Part shown: piece after piece, positions 9,099 through 18,329 of the stretch
Position numbering within the stretch: position 1 is the stretch's first letter
Layout: every line of letters begins with the position of its first letter
Assembly (NCBI RefSeq): GCF_013369335.1
Contig: NZ_SZQJ01000036.1
Location: 679,996 to 743,995, forward strand
DNA length: 64,000 bases
Direction: 5' to 3'
From: Vibrio sp. JPW-9-11-11
GTDB lineage: Bacteria; Pseudomonadota; Gammaproteobacteria; Enterobacterales; Vibrionaceae
Translations under genes and position numbers: made by a program
The notes under the pieces: model-generated
Databases searched by the model: none
What the model saw: the letters and a program-made list of their open reading frames with translations, nothing else
Told to the model about the DNA's origin: nothing

Positions 9099-9818
9099 CT
9101 AGACCCATAGTTGACCAATCGGCATTTTAGGATCGTAATGATAGGCGATTTGTGCTTGCAGTAGTTCAGCGGTAGCCACGGCATCCGTTAATGCGTGATG
9201 AGGAGTATACAGCGGCAAGCCGTAGCGAGTTCGGCTCGCGCCTAAACGAACGGATTCCGGTTTACGCCCGCGGATTTTATTGACGATACCACCATTGAGT
9301 TTTTGTTGAACCTGAGACTCAATCTGCATGGTATCAACGACAGGAAACTCGATACCTTCATTGATTCGCGCTAGAAGGGCATTGGCAAAAAACTCACGTT
9401 CAATGCGTTGGTAGTGCACCACCATAATTCGGCCAGCCATTTGCGTGAGCACATCTTGGTAAACACCCGCTAAATCGGGTGCATCAAGTACATCACTATG
9501 AGTAATACCATGAATAATCACAGACTCCTCAGCCAACTGTCTACGTGGTTTTACCGTCCAATGTTTAGCTTGGTTAATGAAAATACGATTGAGGGTAAAA
9601 GGGACGGTACCAATAGTAATGATGTCGTCCTGCATTGAGTCGAGACCGGTAGTCTCGAAGTCCATGGCGAGAAACGTGACTTCATCTAGCGGAGTATTGG
9701 GTGGTGGCATCCCCGCGACATAATAGTCGCGCAGGGCTGGATCGATGACGACCTCGAGCTTACGACTAAACTTTTTCGACCAGTCGATAGAGGGGGGTGA
9801 CATGATTTTACTGAACAT
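9099..9818 (-). CDS. DnaQ-like 3'-5' exonuclease
   Basis: A 239-residue DEDDh exonuclease of the DnaQ/epsilon fold. ExoI is seen as AMDFETTGLD, the middle motif lies around ITHSDVLDAPDL, and the last His/Asp motif is HHALTDAVATAELL. The N-terminal 45 residues are an added helical segment. The start was placed at the ATG at 9818, with GAGG five bases upstream; a GTG two codons earlier is possible. It sits directly behind a cNMP/CBS/DUF294 protein, a pairing common in gammaproteobacteria, and the two are probably co-transcribed. The substrate is unknown. Confidence 0.88.
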   Translation of the reverse strand: MFSKIMSPPSIDWSKKFSRKLEVVIDPALRDYYVAGMPPPNTPLDEVTFLAMDFETTGLDSMQDDIITIGTVPFTLNRIFINQAKHWTVKPRRQLAEESVIIHGITHSDVLDAPDLAGVYQDVLTQMAGRIMVVHYQRIEREFFANALLARINEGIEFPVVDTMQIESQVQQKLNGGIVNKIRGRKPESVRLGASRTRYGLPLYTPHHALTDAVATAELLQAQIAYHYDPKMPIGQLWV

Positions 9819-9825
9819 GCTCACC

Positions 9826-11715
9826 TCACTTCATCTTGTTGCTAGCGGAATAGCGGAACTTAAGGAAGTTCTGCGCATTGCTGAGTATCTGAAAAGCATC
9901 TTTTAGGTTGCGTCTTTCAAACTCAGAAAGATGTTCAGGCTCAATATTGTTATCCGGCTCAATTTCATTTTGCACATCGTAGGCTTGGTGACGAATCCGG
10001 ACCATGGAGATAAACTCAAGCGCATCGCTGAGGTCACGAGCTTTGCCTTTCGGTAGAATACCCGCCTCATGAATGTCATCAAGACGTTCGAACGAGTTTT
10101 TAGAGCGCGAGCCAACAGCTAAAGCATGCACACGTATTAGATCGGCCAATGGAGCCGTGCCCCGACGCTTGAGGTTAATTGAGTTTTTATGTTGGCCATC
10201 TTTTTCCATCACAAAATCTTTAAAAAAGCCAAGTGGCGGAGTTCGGTTCATTGCGTTACGCGCCAGACAAGCCAAGAAGCGATTGTTTTTACGCGCGCGG
10301 CGCACGATGAATCCGTTGAGTTGTTCTGCCCATTTTAATCGTCCGTAGACACCGTCAAGATCAAAGAAAATCGACGCATTTAACAAGGCTTTCGGGTTTG
10401 GATCGTCTATCCAGTCTGAAAAGCACTCTTCCCACTCAGTGCGGGTCATGCGCCAATCTGGGTTGGTGGCCATAATATCTCCAGTGCAGTAGCTATAGCC
10501 GCACTTATCTAAGCCGTCACACACCCTTTTCGCTAACTCGGCAAAATAACTGTCGTGCTCTTGTTTGACGAAGGTATTGTCGAGAATGATCGCATTATCC
10601 TGATCCGTCACCAGTAACTGCTCATCGCGTCCCATTGAGCCAAGCGCAACAAAACAGTAGGGCACAGGAGGCTCACCGAGTTCCTCTTCAGCCAGTTCAA
10701 TGATTCGCTGTTTAAAACTTCGACCGATCACAGACATCGCACTCCCGACCATATGTGAGTTAGCGTCTTCATTCACTAATCGGACAAAGCTGTCTTTGAC
10801 TTGCTCTGAGAGTGCAGCCAACTCGTCGATAGATTGTTGCTGGAAGATACTACTTACCAGCAGTAGGGAGTTCTGCGATTCGTATCGAACGATGTCGGTC
10901 GCTTCTATGATGCCAATTGGCTTTTTATCTTTGAGTACCGGTAAGTGGTGGACGTTATAACGCAGCATGGTCAACATCGCTTCGTAGACATAGGCGTTAT
11001 AGTCGAGTGAAATTACCTCTGTCGTCATTACGCTGGCGACCTCGTCGCTTGGGTCTAGCCCCTTTGCCAGCACTCGAGTACATAGGTCGCGGTCGGTGAT
11101 GATTCCCACTAGTGGATTGTTGTCTTCTTCGTTATCTTGTGCGATTTCTGGGTCGATGATTAACAGTGAAGAGACATTTTCATCGGCCATTTTAATGGCT
11201 GCATTCTGAATAGATTCGGTTTTGTGGACAAAAGGCGCTTCACCACTTAATAAGGTGCGCAGTTTAGACGTAGTTAAGTCGTTTTGTTCGCTGGTATTAG
11301 AGACTGTGTTACGCAAGCGCGCCGTATCCTCAACCTCGACAAAATCAGCGAACGACTCGTGATTTTCGTACAGCTCTTGGAACACACTTTCAGGGATACA
11401 GTAAAGCAGACTATCTTTAATCGCCTTGGCTGGAAAACGGACTTTGTTGCGCGTCAATAAGCCCATTTGACCAAACAGCGAGCCTTCGTCGAGACGATTG
11501 TAGAGCTCGCCTTTACGGCGGTAAATTTCAATCACACCGCTTCGCACCACGTAGAGGTCATGGATTTCGTCACCGAAGTGAATGATGGGGGTATCTTCTC
11601 GATAATAAGAGATTTCGACATTCTGAGTGATGTAGTTCAGCACATCGTCTTCGAGCTCATCAAAAGGAGGGTGTTGCGAAAGGAAGTTCTTAATTTCCAG
11701 TAACTCTGCTTCCAT
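9826..11715 (-). CDS. cNMP-binding / CBS / DUF294 putative nucleotidyltransferase
   Basis: A 629-residue cytoplasmic protein with four modules. They are a cyclic-nucleotide-binding-like domain (about 15-125, with the GSLFGQMGLL turn), a CBS pair (about 155-285), a DUF294 nucleotidyltransferase-like domain with GSMGRDEQLLVTDQDNA near 355, and a C-terminal DUF294_C helical domain. The GS...D.D pattern resembles that of GlnD-like nucleotidyltransferases, so the protein may add or remove a nucleotide on a partner in response to a nucleotide signal; that role is inference. The exonuclease start follows eight bases after its stop. Confidence 0.88.
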   Translation of the reverse strand: MEAELLEIKNFLSQHPPFDELEDDVLNYITQNVEISYYREDTPIIHFGDEIHDLYVVRSGVIEIYRRKGELYNRLDEGSLFGQMGLLTRNKVRFPAKAIKDSLLYCIPESVFQELYENHESFADFVEVEDTARLRNTVSNTSEQNDLTTSKLRTLLSGEAPFVHKTESIQNAAIKMADENVSSLLIIDPEIAQDNEEDNNPLVGIITDRDLCTRVLAKGLDPSDEVASVMTTEVISLDYNAYVYEAMLTMLRYNVHHLPVLKDKKPIGIIEATDIVRYESQNSLLLVSSIFQQQSIDELAALSEQVKDSFVRLVNEDANSHMVGSAMSVIGRSFKQRIIELAEEELGEPPVPYCFVALGSMGRDEQLLVTDQDNAIILDNTFVKQEHDSYFAELAKRVCDGLDKCGYSYCTGDIMATNPDWRMTRTEWEECFSDWIDDPNPKALLNASIFFDLDGVYGRLKWAEQLNGFIVRRARKNNRFLACLARNAMNRTPPLGFFKDFVMEKDGQHKNSINLKRRGTAPLADLIRVHALAVGSRSKNSFERLDDIHEAGILPKGKARDLSDALEFISMVRIRHQAYDVQNEIEPDNNIEPEHLSEFERRNLKDAFQILSNAQNFLKFRYSASNKMK

Positions 11716-11802
11716 GAAACGTCCGATTTTTTGGGGAAACTGTGACTTAATGTTACCTCATCTGAGGGGTAACTTCATGTTTGCAGGGCGCATTCGTTGT
11801 AA

Positions 11803-11829
11803 AACTGGCGACCAAGTCAGTCGCCAGTT
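11803..11829 (-). terminator. Probable terminator of fhs
   Basis: A 10-base perfect stem (AACTGGCGAC / GTCGCCAGTT) with a 7-base loop lies 15 bases beyond the fhs stop and is followed on the minus strand by TTTTAC. Confidence 0.65.
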
Positions 11830-11843
11830 GAGTGTGAGTGGCT

Positions 11844-13592
11844 TTAACTCAGGCCAATAATTTCGCCGTCATCGTCAATATCGAGATGCATAAATGCCGG
11901 TTTTTCTGGCAAGCCAGGCATCGTCATCACGTTGCCACACAGCGCGTAAACAAAGCCAGCACCGGCGCACAAACGTAATTCTCTTACCGGGACGTCGAAC
12001 CCTTGCGGTGCGCCTTTCATCTCAGCATCAGTGGAAATCGACATCGGCGTTTTCGCTAAACATACCGCGAGGTCATCAAATCCATGGCGCTTTAGATCGG
12101 CAAGCTGCTGCTTGGCCTGGTCGCTAAAGCTGAGGCTCGCCGCTCCATAACCACTTTCTGCGACCGCCATCAGTTTAGCTTCTGTCGGTTGCTGGAACTG
12201 ATAAAGAGGCTTGAATTGGGTGGGTTGCTGACACTGCTCAATGACTTTGGCCGCGAGTTCTACTGTGCCTTCACCGCCTTGGCTAAAGCCTTCGCTGATT
12301 GCGACTTGAACGCGATTTGGTAAGGCTTCAATCAGCGCTTTTAATCGCTCAAGTTCATGTTCGCTGTCTTGAGGGAAGCGGTTGATCGCGACGACCGCGG
12401 GTACCCCATATTTATTGACGTTATTAATATGCCATTTGAGGTTTTCAAATCCGGCTTCAAGTGCCTGTGAATCGTCAGAAAACAGCGAGTCGGGTAAGGC
12501 GGCACCTGGTTTGAGAAGATAATGTCCTGAGTTAGCTTTTAGGCCGCGCAAAGTTGCAACAATGACGGCACAATCGGGTTTTTTCCCCGACACTTGCGCC
12601 TTAATATTACACGCTTTTTCAAAGCCCATATCCGAGCCAAAACCCCCTTCAGTCACCGTGTAGTCGCACAGTTTGGTTGCGATGTTATCGGCAATAATCG
12701 AAGAGTTGCCGTGAGCAATATTGGCAAACGGTCCCGCGTGGATCAAGGTGGGTACACCTTCGAGCGTTTGCATTAAGGTTGGCTCAATCGCTTCTTTCAT
12801 GCTGACGGTCATTGCTCCCGCCACTTGAAGATCTTCGGTGGTAACTGGGTGGCCCTCTAAGTCGTAGGCCACTACAATACGCCCGATCCGGCGTCGCAGG
12901 TCGGCTAGGTCCGTCGCCAGAGCTAAAATTGCCATCAATTCTGATGCGGCCGAAATATCGAAGCCGTCCCGACGCTCAAAGCCATTTATGGTTTTTCCGG
13001 CTACATTCTGACCAACCGTGACCATGCGCAGCGCCCGGTCATTATGGTCCATGACACGCTTCCAGACCACTCGGTCAGGATCGATACGCAGTGCTTTCAT
13101 TCCACTGCGCTGTTCGAAGTCTTGATAGCCGAATCGCTGTTCGTGATAAATCCGTGCATCGATAGCAGCGGCGGCTAAGTTGTGAGCCGCGGTCACGGCA
13201 TGTATATCACCAGTCAGATGAAGATTGAGTTCTTCCATCGGCGCAACTTGTGAGTAACCACCGCCTGCCGCGCCTCCCTTAACGCCAAAAATTGGTCCCA
13301 TTGAGGGTTGGCGGATACAGGCCATCACAGAGCGATTTAGTTTAGCTAAGCCTTGAGAGAGGCCAATCGTGGTAACGGTTTTCCCTTCGCCCAGTGGTGT
13401 TGGAGTAATCGCGGTGACTAAGACTAGTTTTCCATCTGGTTTGTTTTTTAGCCGTTCGATAGCGTTGAGCGAGACTTTCGCTTTGTAGTTGCCTTGGCTG
13501 TGAAACTCTTCGTCTCTTAACCCCGCTTGGTGAGCGATGTGACCGATGGGTTGCAGTTTTGTCTTGCGACAAATTTCGATATCAGACAGCAT
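11844..13592 (-). CDS. fhs: Formate-tetrahydrofolate ligase
   Basis: This enzyme joins formate and tetrahydrofolate to give 10-formyl-THF at the cost of ATP, feeding one-carbon units to purine and formylmethionine synthesis. From the chosen ATG it has 582 residues, normal for the family. The nucleotide-binding motif TPLGEGKT is at 65-72, and family stretches such as SMGPIFGVKGGAAGGGYSQV and GPFANIAHGNSS are visible. An upstream in-frame ATG at 13643 would add 17 residues unlike the family; 13592 follows AAGGG at five bases and gives the usual MLSDIEICR start. It is separated from pyk by a terminator. Confidence 0.93.
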   Translation of the reverse strand: MLSDIEICRKTKLQPIGHIAHQAGLRDEEFHSQGNYKAKVSLNAIERLKNKPDGKLVLVTAITPTPLGEGKTVTTIGLSQGLAKLNRSVMACIRQPSMGPIFGVKGGAAGGGYSQVAPMEELNLHLTGDIHAVTAAHNLAAAAIDARIYHEQRFGYQDFEQRSGMKALRIDPDRVVWKRVMDHNDRALRMVTVGQNVAGKTINGFERRDGFDISAASELMAILALATDLADLRRRIGRIVVAYDLEGHPVTTEDLQVAGAMTVSMKEAIEPTLMQTLEGVPTLIHAGPFANIAHGNSSIIADNIATKLCDYTVTEGGFGSDMGFEKACNIKAQVSGKKPDCAVIVATLRGLKANSGHYLLKPGAALPDSLFSDDSQALEAGFENLKWHINNVNKYGVPAVVAINRFPQDSEHELERLKALIEALPNRVQVAISEGFSQGGEGTVELAAKVIEQCQQPTQFKPLYQFQQPTEAKLMAVAESGYGAASLSFSDQAKQQLADLKRHGFDDLAVCLAKTPMSISTDAEMKGAPQGFDVPVRELRLCAGAGFVYALCGNVMTMPGLPEKPAFMHLDIDDDGEIIGLS

Positions 13593-13732
13593 AAAACCCT
13601 TAAAATAGACATGCAAAAAGTAAGGTAATCGTTTGCGTGCCAATAATAGCGTTAAAAAGTGCTTTGTAAAACCCTATTTTAGGATGTATCGCACTGTAAC
13701 TTAAGTGTGGTTTTACGGCCTTGATCAGGGTC

Positions 13733-13765
13733 ATAAAGAAAAAGGGCCTACCCGAAGGTAGGCCA
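13733..13765 (-). terminator. Terminator of the pyruvate kinase gene
   Basis: On the minus strand, GGCCTACC and GGGTAGGCC pair around a TTC loop and are followed by TTTTTCTTT. It lies about 60 bases past the pyk stop and upstream of fhs. Confidence 0.8.
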
Positions 13766-13823
13766 AAATCCCTAATAAACCCTGTGGAGCAAGGGGGAGG
13801 GGGAGGGAGAACAAACTGCCTTT

Positions 13824-15284
13824 TTAGGCAGCAATGCAGGTGCTTGGTTTGATTTGAACGAGTCGGCTGATATTGATATCGCCTACGTTTTCGACTGACT
13901 CAAAGCGAGAAATCAGTAACGACGAGATTTCGCGCTTGCTAAGTTCATTGCTTAGCAATGGCACAACGATTGAGGCCGGATCTGAACCATTTTGACTGAT
14001 ATCGAGGAACGTTGGCTCAACACCACGCAAAATACTCATGCGTGCCAGCAGTCTTTCATCATTGCTGAGTGCCCAGATCACCACTTTGCTTTGACAACGC
14101 GACATTAACACCGGTGTTTCGCCGCTTTGTGTGTATACGGCGACGCCTAAACTCTGCTCTGAGCGAGCGGCTGAGAGCATAGATGAAACGGCGAAGCTTT
14201 TACTGCTGTCACTGCATAGTTGTTGGATTTGCTCCCAGCAGTCAGTCGAGCATACGCTTTCTGCTTCGACACCTTGAGCGATTCGACTCATCGCTTTGAC
14301 GGCTTCAACAGGGTATCGACCCATCGCAGATTCCGCTGATAGCATAATGGCATCTGTGCCATCGATAATCGCGTTGGCGACATCCATCACTTCTGCGCGT
14401 GTCGGCAGTGGATTTTCAATCATCGACTCCATCATTTGCGTGGCTGTGATCACGGGTTTACCCAAGTGTTTAGCACGAGAAATCAAAGCTTTTTGTACCG
14501 CAGGTAGGCGAGCGTCACCTATTTCAACGCCCAGATCACCGCGAGCGACCATAATGATATCTGACGCAGCAATCACTTTATCCATTGACGCTTGTTCGGC
14601 GACAATCTCGGCACGTTCCACTTTAGCGACGATCTGAGCGGTGCAGCCTGCCTGCCTGGCAATGGAGCGTGCGTAATGCAGATCATCTTCGTTACGAGGG
14701 AAAGAGACGGCAAGAAAGTCAGCATCAATGACGGCGGCGGTGACAATGTCTTGCTTATCTTTGTCGGTCAATGCTGGGGCAGAGAGTCCACCACCAAGGA
14801 GGTTGATTCCTTTGCGATTGGAGAGTGTGCCGCTATTTATTGCTCGAGTCGTCACTTTCTGACCGAGTTTGTCGACCTCTAAAATTTCGAGTTGAATGCG
14901 TCCGTCGTCGAGCAACAAGATATTTCCTGGATCCAGGTCTTGGATCAGTTGTGGGTAGTCCAGCCCGACAGCGTGTTGGTTACCTGACTGTTCATCGAGT
15001 AGACCATCTAGGTAAAAAATATCATCTTGGCTTAGCTCGATAGAGCCATGTTCAAAGCCTGATATTCGGATCTTTGGTCCTTGTAAGTCGACCAAAATGC
15101 CCACATGTTTTCCGAGTTGTTTTGCGATAGTGCGTACTTTAAGTGCGGTTGCGACGTGGTCTTCTTGTTTCCCGTGGGAGAAGTTTAATCTGACCACGTT
15201 TACTCCAGCGAGAATCATTTCTGCTAGTGTTTCTGAATCTTGACTCGCAGGGCCAAGAGTCGCGACAATTTTAGTTTGGTTCAT
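13824..15284 (-). CDS. pyk: Pyruvate kinase
   Basis: Pyruvate kinase converts phosphoenolpyruvate and ADP to pyruvate and ATP. The 486-residue protein carries the N-terminal TKIVATLGPAS and VVRLNFSHG stretches, the active-site region IVAKVERAE and IMVARGDLGVEI, and the TATQMMESMI segment, all intact. AGGTAAG precedes the ATG. The gene lies 79 bases downstream of pgtP on the same strand. A phosphoglycerate/PEP importer beside a PEP-consuming enzyme makes metabolic sense. Most Vibrio have more than one pyruvate kinase; this copy may be the one tied to phosphoglycerate use. Whether it is PykA- or PykF-type in regulation cannot be told here. Confidence 0.93.
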   Translation of the reverse strand: MNQTKIVATLGPASQDSETLAEMILAGVNVVRLNFSHGKQEDHVATALKVRTIAKQLGKHVGILVDLQGPKIRISGFEHGSIELSQDDIFYLDGLLDEQSGNQHAVGLDYPQLIQDLDPGNILLLDDGRIQLEILEVDKLGQKVTTRAINSGTLSNRKGINLLGGGLSAPALTDKDKQDIVTAAVIDADFLAVSFPRNEDDLHYARSIARQAGCTAQIVAKVERAEIVAEQASMDKVIAASDIIMVARGDLGVEIGDARLPAVQKALISRAKHLGKPVITATQMMESMIENPLPTRAEVMDVANAIIDGTDAIMLSAESAMGRYPVEAVKAMSRIAQGVEAESVCSTDCWEQIQQLCSDSSKSFAVSSMLSAARSEQSLGVAVYTQSGETPVLMSRCQSKVVIWALSNDERLLARMSILRGVEPTFLDISQNGSDPASIVVPLLSNELSKREISSLLISRFESVENVGDINISRLVQIKPSTCIAA

Positions 15285-15363
15285 AATCTTACCTATAACG
15301 ACACAAAGAAAATGGGGGGAGAAAGGAAATGAGGAGCCAGGCTTGACTCCTCAAACAGTGTCA

Positions 15364-16740
15364 TTAGTTTGCAGTGCTTGGTTTTAGCTCACCTTGCTCT
15401 GCGTCGATATCAACGACTTTCTTCGCGTTCCATACTGTTAGAGCAAGAAGTAGAGATACCACACCCGCCGCTAGCCAGAAGTACTGTGCTTGAGAGAAGT
15501 CGTACTTAGTTACGCCATCAACTTCAGTGATTTTGATAAGCGAAGCTGAAACAACTTCCTGAGCAGATGCCGCCATGTAAGAGAACAGACCGATGAAGCC
15601 TTTCACCGCACCTACTGCGTTCTTAGGCATTAGGTCACAAGCCGTTAGACCCGCTAGGAATACAACTAGACCACCAATTGCGAAACCGATTAGACCTAGA
15701 GCAACAGCGTCAATTACACGGTTGTCTGGACCGAAGAACATCAGACACATACCAGCGATGTTTGCGATACCGTAAAGTAGTGTTGGGATGTGACGGTTAG
15801 CGTTAAACACTTTGTCAGAGATGATGCCTGATAGAATCGCGCCCGCTAGACCCGCGATTGGGTAAGTAGACATTGCGAAACCAGCGTCAATCAATGAGTA
15901 ACCTTTCGCTTCTTGCAGGTAAAGTACCGCCCAAGAAGACATCGCGTAGCGAGATACGTACATCGCAGCACATGCAGCAGCAATTAGCCAAACTGTAGGT
16001 TGCTTAAGGATGAACATTTGCGCACGGCGCGTTTCTTTTGGATCGTTCTTTTTCTTGATTTCAGGTTCTTCGTCAAATGCCGTTGCTGCATCTGGTAGAC
16101 CGTAAGTTTGTGGACGGTCTTTAAGGATGAAGAACATACATAGTGCTGCGATAACTGCCGCAATACCTGCACCGATGAAGCCCGCTTGCCAACCTAGGTA
16201 GCTCACTAGAGTCGCAGTTAGGATCCAAGTGATACCTTCACCGATGTTACGAGAACCACCCCAGATAGAGTAACGGCTACCACGTTGTTTTGGTGAGAAC
16301 CACTGGAATAGAGATACACAAGAAGGCGCAGAACCAACAGATTGGAACCAACCGTTCAGACCCCAAAGAAGAATGAAAAAGAACGCTGTTGTGTTAAGAC
16401 CCATGAAAATCGCTGTTGCACCCGAAAGTAGCAGCGAGAACGACATAAAGCGGCCGATGTTGGCATAGTCAGAAAGGAAGCCGTTTGAGAATTTACCAAT
16501 TGCGTAAGTGAAGAAGAACGCAGAACCCATGATACCCAGTTCTTCGATGCTTACGATGCCAGCGTCGAGCATTGGTTTTTTAACCACACCTAAGCTCATA
16601 CGAACTACGTAGAAAACGGCGTAACCGAATACTAAACCTAAGAAAACCTGCCATTGATAACTTTTGAAGCGCGCTTGCATCGCGCTCTTGTTACTGTCGG
16701 ACAACGGCTGGTCCGGACGTGTTTTAAAGAAATTAAACAT
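15364..16740 (-). CDS. pgtP: Phosphoglycerate transporter PgtP (organophosphate:Pi antiporter)
   Basis: This 458-residue MFS protein belongs to the organophosphate:phosphate antiporter group with GlpT, UhpT and UhpC. It has twelve hydrophobic segments. The segment-1 arginine/segment-2 region (FYVVRMSLGVVKKPML) and the GSRYSIWGGSRNIGEG stretch are typical. PgtP of Salmonella (about 460 residues) takes up 3-phosphoglycerate, 2-phosphoglycerate and PEP. The substrate is assigned from context: the divergent genes encode the PgtC-PgtB-PgtA induction system, and pyruvate kinase lies downstream. On sequence alone, a glycerol-3-phosphate or hexose-phosphate carrier would also fit. Confidence 0.87.
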   Translation of the reverse strand: MFNFFKTRPDQPLSDSNKSAMQARFKSYQWQVFLGLVFGYAVFYVVRMSLGVVKKPMLDAGIVSIEELGIMGSAFFFTYAIGKFSNGFLSDYANIGRFMSFSLLLSGATAIFMGLNTTAFFFILLWGLNGWFQSVGSAPSCVSLFQWFSPKQRGSRYSIWGGSRNIGEGITWILTATLVSYLGWQAGFIGAGIAAVIAALCMFFILKDRPQTYGLPDAATAFDEEPEIKKKNDPKETRRAQMFILKQPTVWLIAAACAAMYVSRYAMSSWAVLYLQEAKGYSLIDAGFAMSTYPIAGLAGAILSGIISDKVFNANRHIPTLLYGIANIAGMCLMFFGPDNRVIDAVALGLIGFAIGGLVVFLAGLTACDLMPKNAVGAVKGFIGLFSYMAASAQEVVSASLIKITEVDGVTKYDFSQAQYFWLAAGVVSLLLALTVWNAKKVVDIDAEQGELKPSTAN

Positions 16741-17024
16741 AATGTTTACTCCAAATAAGTGACGATAATGTATGTGTCGGGAGCATCATGGACAGTTGGA
16801 TGTCGGTGTTCAAAATGGCCTTTTTGAGACAGAAGTGACTCAATTGAAGCTAACACGCGGGTTAAAAATGGCACTTTTAGCCGCGCTAATGAGCAATAAA
16901 TTGATAAAATTGTATCTAACGGGGCACAAGTATTGCGTCAGCTTTGACCCAAGTTGAATCAGGGCTTTTTTTGCGCTTATTCGCGGACTTTGAAATGACG
17001 CACACTTTTGAGGGACTTTGTGGC
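16741..17024. promoter_or_regulatory. Divergent pgtP / pgtC control region
   Basis: About 280 bases separate the pgtP start from the preferred pgtC start. The region should bind phosphorylated PgtA and drive at least pgtP. A TGGCAC at 16870 does not have a GC at the right distance for a sigma54 promoter, in keeping with the missing GAFTGA loop of PgtA. No clear operator repeat was identified by eye. Confidence 0.5.
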
Positions 17025-18329
17025 GTGGGAAAAGGTAAGGCGTATTTAATACGCAGGGTAATTGGGTGGATGCTATTGAGCGTATTTGCTAGCCATGTTC
17101 AGGCTGAGCAAGAGCAATTGGTCATTTTAACAACGTTTTCTAGTGAGCCGATTTCAGAGCTGATCGAAGATTACAAACACCGTTATCCTGATGTAGATAT
17201 TAAGCTGATGCACCGACGCACTCAGTCGGTGATTCAACTGCTCAACAAGAGCTATATCAAAGATGTCAACGTGGATGTGGTGCTGAGTTCGTCGCCATTT
17301 ATGATGCAAGAACTCAATAAGCGTAATCAATTGGCACAAGTGAACTTTGCCAACGACCTGCCAACTTGGTTGGTTCCTTTCGTACTGCCTGATAAACAAC
17401 AAGTCACTAGTGTCGGCTACTCGGGCGCAGGCTTGGTGTGGAACAACGACTATTTGCGCGCCAACGAGCTCAAAAAACCGCAGCGCTTTTCAGACTTGAC
17501 CGATTTCGAGTACTTTGGTCACCTCACTATGAGTACCCCAAGTCGTTCAGGGACAACGCAAATGATGGTCGAGAGCCTGTTGGCTCGTTATGGCTGGGGA
17601 AAGGGCTGGGAGATTCTTTTAAATGTGGGCGCAAATCTGGGGACCATTTCATCGCGTAGCTTCGGCGTCAGCGATTATGTCGCAAAAGGTCAGTTTGCGA
17701 TTGGTCCGACGATCGACAGCTACGCCTTGGTTCTCAACAATCAGTTTGACTATATCGAGTTCCGCTATGACTATGACTTTACCCTGATGCCGACCTATAT
17801 CGGGGTGCTCAAGCAATCAGACAAAAGCCTTGCGACCAGGCAGTTTGTTGAGTTGCTTCTTTCTCAGCAAATACAGTCGACCATGTTAACCAGCAGTTTC
17901 TCTAAACATGCGATTGCAGATCCTGCGCTCTACAGCGAGGCTATCCCTCGCTTAGATATTGAAAAATTGATGGTTCGAGAAAAACTGGTCAACCTGATCT
18001 TCGATGAAATGATCACAAAGCGTTTGCCCGAACTGCAGGATGCTTGGTTTAGCTTGATGACACTGAAGAAAAACACCACATCATCGGGCGCACTGAAACA
18101 AGAGTTACAACAGCTTAGAGCGCAATTATTCCGTATCCCAGCTTCAGAACAGCAATTAGAGGACTACGCCGACAAGATAGCCCGAGAAATGAACGATGAA
18201 GGGACAGATGATGGTTTCGAGCGTGCAATGCTGGCAGAGTTTGGGTATCACTTTGGGGCGCAATTCGATGACAGTTTGACCCAAGTAACTCAAAGGATCA
18301 GTCAACTACAACAAGAGCATGGCCAATGA
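17025..18329 (+). CDS. pgtC: Phosphoglycerate transport regulatory periplasmic protein PgtC
   Basis: PgtC is a periplasmic solute-binding-like protein that passes the external phosphoglycerate signal to the sensor kinase PgtB. From a GTG at 17025 (GAGGGA nine bases upstream) the product has 434 residues. Its signal peptide has a basic start (KGKAYLIRR), a hydrophobic core WMLLSVFA and a likely cleavage after HVQA. The rest resembles ABC-type iron/ferric-binding proteins (TTFSSEPISELIEDYKHRYP). Possible longer starts are ATG 16995 and TTG 16944; both put an awkward tail before the signal peptide. The stop overlaps the pgtB start by four bases (ATGA), indicating translational coupling. Confidence 0.85.
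   Translation: MGKGKAYLIRRVIGWMLLSVFASHVQAEQEQLVILTTFSSEPISELIEDYKHRYPDVDIKLMHRRTQSVIQLLNKSYIKDVNVDVVLSSSPFMMQELNKRNQLAQVNFANDLPTWLVPFVLPDKQQVTSVGYSGAGLVWNNDYLRANELKKPQRFSDLTDFEYFGHLTMSTPSRSGTTQMMVESLLARYGWGKGWEILLNVGANLGTISSRSFGVSDYVAKGQFAIGPTIDSYALVLNNQFDYIEFRYDYDFTLMPTYIGVLKQSDKSLATRQFVELLLSQQIQSTMLTSSFSKHAIADPALYSEAIPRLDIEKLMVREKLVNLIFDEMITKRLPELQDAWFSLMTLKKNTTSSGALKQELQQLRAQLFRIPASEQQLEDYADKIAREMNDEGTDDGFERAMLAEFGYHFGAQFDDSLTQVTQRISQLQQEHGQ

Noticed and set aside
16865..16890. TGGCAC-like sigma54 promoter element between pgtP and pgtC
   Set aside because: The GC that should lie ten bases after the GG is at the wrong distance, and PgtA lacks the GAFTGA loop.
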